From the NCBI GenBank assembly GCA_023423795.1, contig JAFAEX010000187.1:1-9960 (forward strand): a stretch of DNA of 9,960 nucleotides. Reading direction: 5' to 3'. Under the pieces are notes generated by a model. That model ran no database searches. It had not been told where the DNA came from and saw nothing but the letters and a program-made list of their open reading frames with translations. Positions 6,319 through 9,960 of the stretch are shown piece by piece. The position numbers and the translations under genes are program-made. This stretch comes from Chloroflexota bacterium. Its GTDB lineage: Bacteria > Chloroflexota > Chloroflexia > Thermomicrobiales > UBA6265. How positions within the stretch are numbered: the first letter of the stretch is position 1; each line of letters begins with the position of its first letter.

Positions 6319-8043
6319 ATGCAAGGGGCACGGGCGCTGGTCCGGGTGCTCGCCGAGAGCGGAGTGCGCCACGTCTTCGGGCTGCCGGGCGATACCGGCA
6401 TGGCCTTCTACGACGCGCTCCGCGAGGCGCAGGGCGAAATCGTCCACGTCATGACGCGGGACGAACGCTCTGCCTCCTTCATGGCCGACGCCTATGCCCG
6501 CGTCAGCCGCCGGCTCGGCGTGTGCGAAGGCCCCAGCGGCGGCGGCGCGCTCTACATCGTGCCGGGCGTCGCCGAGGCGCAGGGCTCGGCGATCCCGCTG
6601 CTGTGCCTGACGTCGGATACCCCGGTCGGGCAGCAGGGCCGGGGCGTCCTCACCGAACTGGACCAGGAAGGGCTGTTCCGCCCGATCACCAAGTGGAACA
6701 CGCGGGTCAACAGCGCCGAGACGATGGCCGAGATGACCCGCCGCGCGGTGCGGATGGCCACCAGCGGGCGCCCCGGCGCGACCCACCTGTCGTTGCCGAC
6801 CGATGCGCTGGAGGGCGAGACGCCCGACGCGTCCGTCTACGGCTTGCCGGACAACGCCGTCGCGCCCGCGCTGGCGACCCGGCCGGACCCGGCGATGGTG
6901 GTCCGGGCGGCGGATGCGCTGGCCGCCGCCGAGCGCCCCGTCATCGTCGCCGGCGGCGGCGTGATGATCTCCGGGGCGTGGGACGAATTGACCGCGTTGG
7001 CCGAAGGGCTGAACGTGCCGGTCGCCACCTCGATCAACGGCAAGGGCGCGATCGCCGAGACGAGCCCGGTTGCGCTCGGGCTGGTGGGCGGCAACGGCGC
7101 GCGGCCCTACGCGAACGCGGCGCTGGCCGAAGCCGACCTCATCGTCTACGTCGGTTCGCGCACCGAATCGACGACGACCAGCCACTGGACGCTGCCGCCG
7201 CAGGACGGGCAGCCCGCCGTCATCCAGATCGACATCGAGCCGTTCGAGGTCGGCAACAACTACCGGCTGGTCGCGGGGCTGGGCGGCGATGCCCGCCTCG
7301 CACTCGCCGACTTGTTCGCCGCCGTGGACCGCCCGCAGGTCGTCCGGGAGCGCAACCGGGCACGCATCGAGGCGCTGCTGGCCGAGCGGGACGCCTACTG
7401 GGCCGACGTCGATGCCCAGGCCGCCGTCCGCTCGCAGCCGATCAAGCCGGCGCAACTGGTTCGGGAGATGCGCGACCTACTCGGCGACGACGTGCTGATC
7501 GTGGCCGACCCCGGCACGCCGACCCCGTTCCTCGGCGCGCAGTACGAGGTGCGCCGGCCCGGACGGACGACGGTCATCCCGCGGGCGCACGGCGGGCTGG
7601 GCTACGCGATCCCGGCCGTGGTCGGCGCGTGGTACGCCGCCGAGGGGCGCCGCGTGGTCGGCATGACCGGCGACGGCTCGTTCGGGATGTCGGTCGGGGA
7701 ACTGGAGACGATCTCGCGGCTGAACCTGCCGATCGTCATCATCCAGTGCTCGAACAATTCGTTCGGGTGGATCAAGGAACTCCAGCACCTCTACCACGGC
7801 GACCGCTACTTCGGCGTCGATTTCGACCCGGTGGATTACGCGGCGATCGCCCGCGGCTTCGGCTTCCGGGCAGGGCAGGTGACCGACCCGGCCGACGTCC
7901 GCGGCGCGCTGGCAGAGGCGTTCGCCGATGGCGGACCGTACTTCCTCGACGTGGTGACCGAATCGCCGATCACCGAGACGCCGCCGGTCGCGGCGTGGCA
8001 GGCGGCAGAGCAACGGCGGGCGGAAGCGGGGACCACGGCATGA
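6319..8043 (+). CDS. ThDP-dependent enzyme, acetolactate synthase large-subunit-like
   Basis: Enzymes of this fold use thiamine diphosphate to decarboxylate or ligate 2-oxo acids. The 574 residues carry the three usual domains. The PYR domain (about 1-165) has GLPGDTGMAFYDAL (21-34) and the cofactor-activating glutamate E49 in TRDERSASFMADAYAR. The central domain (about 185-335) has IVAGGGVMISGAW and NGKGAIAETSP. The PP domain (about 375-555) has the ThDP/Mg motif GDGSF (451-455), closing at NN (479-480), with D452 and N479 as likely metal ligands. ATG 6319 is chosen because GGGGGA (6307-6312) stands 6 bases upstream; the frame is open further back only through repeat DNA. The stop overlaps the nucleoside hydrolase start as ATGA. 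The exact substrate cannot be told; no acetolactate synthase small subunit is adjacent, which argues against simple branched-chain amino-acid synthesis. Confidence 0.88.
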   Translation: MQGARALVRVLAESGVRHVFGLPGDTGMAFYDALREAQGEIVHVMTRDERSASFMADAYARVSRRLGVCEGPSGGGALYIVPGVAEAQGSAIPLLCLTSDTPVGQQGRGVLTELDQEGLFRPITKWNTRVNSAETMAEMTRRAVRMATSGRPGATHLSLPTDALEGETPDASVYGLPDNAVAPALATRPDPAMVVRAADALAAAERPVIVAGGGVMISGAWDELTALAEGLNVPVATSINGKGAIAETSPVALGLVGGNGARPYANAALAEADLIVYVGSRTESTTTSHWTLPPQDGQPAVIQIDIEPFEVGNNYRLVAGLGGDARLALADLFAAVDRPQVVRERNRARIEALLAERDAYWADVDAQAAVRSQPIKPAQLVREMRDLLGDDVLIVADPGTPTPFLGAQYEVRRPGRTTVIPRAHGGLGYAIPAVVGAWYAAEGRRVVGMTGDGSFGMSVGELETISRLNLPIVIIQCSNNSFGWIKELQHLYHGDRYFGVDFDPVDYAAIARGFGFRAGQVTDPADVRGALAEAFADGGPYFLDVVTESPITETPPVAAWQAAEQRRAEAGTTA

Positions 8044-8987
8044 GCGGCCAGAAAAACGACCGCGTGCCGCTGATCCTCGACGTAGACACCGGCATCGACG
8101 ACACGATCGCGCTGGCCTTCGCCGTCAACGCGCCCGAGTGCGACCTGATCGCGGTGACGACGCTGGCCGGCAACGTCGGGGTGGACAAGACGACCCGCAA
8201 CACGCTTGACGTGCTGGGCGTGCTCGGGGCCAATCACATCCCCGTCCACCGCGGGGCGAGCCGCCCGCTCGTGCGCCCGCACCGGGACGCCGTCTACTAC
8301 CACGACGTGAACGGCCTCGGCGGCGCGGCGCTGCCGAGGACCGACCGGCCGCTGGGCGTGGATCGCGGCCCGGCGGCCATCATCCGGCTGGCGAAGGAGC
8401 GGCCGGGCGAGGTCGTGCTGGTCTGCGTTGGTCCGCTGACCAACCTCGCGATCGCGCTCAATGTCGCGCCGGAACTCGGTGGATTGCTGCGGGCGGTGGT
8501 CGTCATGGGCGGCGCGTTCACGGTGCCGGGCAACACGGTGCCGTGGGCCGAGTTCAATTTCCTGGTCGATCCCGAAGCCGCGCAACAGGTGTTCGCCGCC
8601 GGGCTGCCGAACCTGACCGTCGTCGGACTGGACGTGACGCACAAGGTCTGGCTGGACCGCGAAACGTGGGATGCCGCCCGCGCCCTCGCGACGAACCCGC
8701 AGAAGGCCCCGGCGGCGTGGCTGGCGGCGACCGTCTACGCGAAGGAGTTCGCCCGCGCGGAGCAGGCGCGAACCTACCTGCACGATCCGCTGGCCGTGGC
8801 CGTTGCGCTCGACCCGACGCTGGTCGGCTACGAGGACGCGGCGATTGCGATCGAAACGGCGGAGGGGCGGGAAGGTGCGACCAGCATCACGGGGCCTGGG
8901 CCGGTCAAGGTGGCGCTGAGCGTGGACCGGGAGCGGTTCCGCGACATCGTCCGCGAGCGCCTCGGGGTGCGATCCGGCCGCGCCTGA
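8040..8987 (+). CDS. Inosine/uridine-preferring nucleoside hydrolase family protein
   Basis: Nucleoside hydrolases cleave the N-glycosidic bond of ribonucleosides, giving ribose and a free base in salvage. The 315-residue protein starts with the calcium-binding DVDTGIDD (14-21), the family hallmark. It also shows VCVGPLTNLAIAL (128-140), VVVMGGAF (153-160), GNTVPWAEFNFLVDPEAA (164-181), LDVTH (197-201) and LHDPLAVAVALDP (247-259). H248 and D249 are the likely acid/base histidine and metal-ligand aspartate. The ATG overlaps the previous stop (ATGA), so translation is probably coupled to the ThDP enzyme. The same frame stays open far upstream inside the ThDP gene, but that is a shadow frame. 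Base preference cannot be read reliably. Confidence 0.93.
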   Translation: MSGQKNDRVPLILDVDTGIDDTIALAFAVNAPECDLIAVTTLAGNVGVDKTTRNTLDVLGVLGANHIPVHRGASRPLVRPHRDAVYYHDVNGLGGAALPRTDRPLGVDRGPAAIIRLAKERPGEVVLVCVGPLTNLAIALNVAPELGGLLRAVVVMGGAFTVPGNTVPWAEFNFLVDPEAAQQVFAAGLPNLTVVGLDVTHKVWLDRETWDAARALATNPQKAPAAWLAATVYAKEFARAEQARTYLHDPLAVAVALDPTLVGYEDAAIAIETAEGREGATSITGPGPVKVALSVDRERFRDIVRERLGVRSGRA

Positions 8988-9147
8988 CGCGGGTAATCCC
9001 TGGTAGCGGGAGCGATGAGCGGCGTTGCCGGTTCTGGGTCCTTCGGTCGCGGAGGCGGCAGCGGGGTTGCGAGGCATCGCGATGTTGGTCCAGAATCCGG
9101 CTCCCGCCATCGCGAACCGGGTACGAGTTGTTCCGGAGGGGTTGCCC
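8988..9147. promoter_or_regulatory. Intergenic region with a possible promoter and dyad
   Basis: This 160-base gap separates the nucleoside hydrolase from the last plus-strand gene. TTGCGA (9067-9072) and CAGAAT (9091-9096), 18 bases apart, form a weak promoter candidate. TCGCGATG (9077-9084) and CATCGCGA (9108-9115) are perfect 8-bp inverted repeats spanning the putative -10. The frame of the next gene is open through part of this gap, but composition and the strong ribosome-binding site favour the later start. Confidence 0.3.
9135..9140 (+). promoter_or_regulatory. Ribosome-binding site deciding the 9148 start
   Basis: GGAGGG ends 7 bases before ATG 9148. It supports that start over in-frame upstream candidates near 9025 and 9082, which lack such a site. 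Confidence 0.7.
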
Positions 9148-9735
9148 ATGACGGACGCAACCGTCCTCATCGACGAAGCCCCGTTGCAGGACCGCGACCT
9201 GCTGCAACGGATGAGCCTGTATTTCGACGCGGTGGACCACCGGCTGCGGCAGGGCGAGGGGTGGTTCATCTTCAACGCCCGCATGGGGCGGTCGCGTCGG
9301 ATCGCGTCGTTCATCCAGACGCGTCTCGCCGAGCATCAGCCGAAGGTCTCCTACGTGCTGATGCCGTGGCGCGATTTCGCGATCAGCGCCTACGTGACCG
9401 AGGTCGGGCTGCCGGAACTGGCGCCGTCCGTCACGGAGAGTCCGCGCCGGCAGCACGAATTCGACCTCGCCACGCGGGTGACGATCCAGACCTGGACCTC
9501 GGTGGTCAGCGCCGACTTGCTCGTGCTGGTCGGGTTGAAGCCGACCGCGCGCCACGAGGCCGAGTTGCTGGACCGCGCATTGGAGCGCCGCCACCGGGAG
9601 CGGCTGGCGACGATCCTGCTCGCGCCGGACATGCCGCAGCAACTGGAGGCCGAGTTCGGCGAACTCGACCCCGGCCTCGGGTACTGGGACCGGATCTTCG
9701 GCCGCATGTACGAGCGGAGCCTGGTCGCGCTGTAG
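9148..9735 (+). CDS. Uncharacterised protein, possible degenerate DnaC/IstB-like AAA+ protein
   Basis: I do not recognise this 195-residue protein as a named family. Its layout recalls a DnaC/DnaI/IstB-type AAA+ domain without the catalytic motifs. GWFIFNARMGRSRRIASFI (38-56) sits where a strand, P-loop and helix would be, but has no GxxGxGK[ST]. VLMPWRDF (70-77) follows like the next strand. SADLLVLVGLKP (121-132) sits where Walker B is expected but lacks the acidic pair. LATILLAPDMPQQLEAEFG (153-171) resembles the sensor-1 strand and the helix after it. GYWDRIFGRMYE (178-189) resembles the DnaC-type arginine-finger region. There is no signal peptide or membrane segment. Start ATG 9148 has a strong GGAGGG. 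It stands alone, 160 bases after the nucleoside hydrolase. The gene call is firm; the fold assignment is inference. Confidence 0.8.
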   Translation: MTDATVLIDEAPLQDRDLLQRMSLYFDAVDHRLRQGEGWFIFNARMGRSRRIASFIQTRLAEHQPKVSYVLMPWRDFAISAYVTEVGLPELAPSVTESPRRQHEFDLATRVTIQTWTSVVSADLLVLVGLKPTARHEAELLDRALERRHRERLATILLAPDMPQQLEAEFGELDPGLGYWDRIFGRMYERSLVAL

Positions 9736-9767
9736 AGCGGAGCGGGTTTCGGTACGCCGGCGGCGTC

Positions 9768-9812
9768 GGCCACCCCGTCATCCCGAGCCCGTCGAGGGAT
9801 GACGGGGTGGCC
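9768..9812. repeat. Perfect 17-bp hairpin, REP-like or bidirectional terminator
   Basis: GGCCACCCCGTCATCCC (9768-9784) and its exact reverse complement (9796-9812) enclose an 11-base loop. The GTCATCCCGAG...GAGGGATGAC core resembles a dispersed palindromic repeat type seen in many bacterial genomes. It lies 32 bases after the stop at 9735, apparently between converging genes, so it could terminate both. It lacks a T tract on either side. Confidence 0.75.
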
Positions 9813-9913
9813 CTCGTCCGCACGTCCTGCGCCTGGAACACCGTCAAGGCGAAGCGGCCGAATGCGGGGAACGAACGTTGCCGTGCCAGGTGATGCCGAC
9901 ACGCAGCCGAGCG

Positions 9914-9960
9914 TCAGGAGCGGCGGTCGATCTGGAGGTCGGCGACTTCGGCGAGCAGGT
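9914..9960 (-). CDS. Probable 3' end of an unseen minus-strand gene
   Basis: Reading the minus strand from the window edge gives LLAEVADLQIDRRS and then a TGA stop at 9914-9916. Nearly every codon ends in G or C, as in the neighbouring genes. The stretch is too short to assign a family. A convergent gene here would agree with the terminator-like hairpin at 9768-9812. A plus-strand frame from about 9892 is also open to the edge, so this call is tentative. Confidence 0.4.
   Translation of the reverse strand, partial: LLAEVADLQIDRRS

Noticed and set aside
4687..7455. Very long minus-strand open frame (922 codons) across three plus-strand genes
   Set aside because: It is antisense to well-identified genes, has Arg/Gly/Ala-rich low-information sequence, and reflects the scarcity of stop codons in GC-rich DNA.
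6522..8039. Upstream extension of the nucleoside hydrolase frame, suggesting a large fusion protein
   Set aside because: The extension is out of frame with the clear ThDP enzyme and reads as low-complexity Arg-rich sequence; the ATGA overlap gives a natural start at 8040.
9025..9147. Earlier start for the AAA+-like protein adding 41 residues
   Set aside because: The added segment looks non-coding and lacks a ribosome-binding site, whereas ATG 9148 has GGAGGG 7 bases upstream.

Overview
The window is uniformly GC-rich DNA with tightly packed genes, Shine-Dalgarno-led starts and ATGA-type stop/start overlaps. Gene content and protein style point to a high-GC bacterium, most plausibly a Chloroflexota of the Thermomicrobia/Sphaerobacter type. 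That placement is inferred from general resemblance and was not tested by any search.

Layout. (1) 1-1034 (+): 3' part of radA, the DNA-repair/recombination ATPase. (2) 1035-1561: a 527-base gene-free stretch between two converging genes. It holds a 241-bp foldback element with 32-bp perfect terminal inverted repeats and an AACT flanking duplication, followed by a 75-bp palindromic repeat. (3) 1562-2722 (-): murG, the lipid II-forming glycosyltransferase, standing alone. (4) 2723-2922: divergent promoter region. (5) 2923-6105 (+): a compact four-gene operon, DksA/TraR-type zinc-finger protein - lspA - rluD - glycerate 2-kinase, with 6-bp spacing and then 8-bp and 4-bp overlaps. (6) 6106-6318: intergenic gap with a second, gap-free copy (61 of 75 bases identical) of the palindromic repeat. 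(7) 6319-8987 (+): a two-gene operon of a ThDP-dependent acetolactate-synthase-like enzyme and a nucleoside hydrolase, joined by ATGA. (8) 9148-9735 (+): a 195-aa protein that reads like a DnaC/IstB-type AAA+ protein whose ATP-binding motifs have been lost. (9) 9736-9960: a 17-bp perfect hairpin of a third repeat type, then the probable 3' end of an unseen minus-strand gene.

Most genes are housekeeping: recombination, cell-wall synthesis, lipoprotein processing, rRNA modification and stringent-response-like transcription control. The glycerate kinase and the ThDP enzyme/nucleoside hydrolase pair are metabolic. No defence system, CRISPR array, tRNA or rRNA was found. The parts most worth a second look are the foldback element, the dispersed palindromic repeats, the degenerate AAA+-like protein and the unexplained ThDP enzyme/nucleoside hydrolase pairing.
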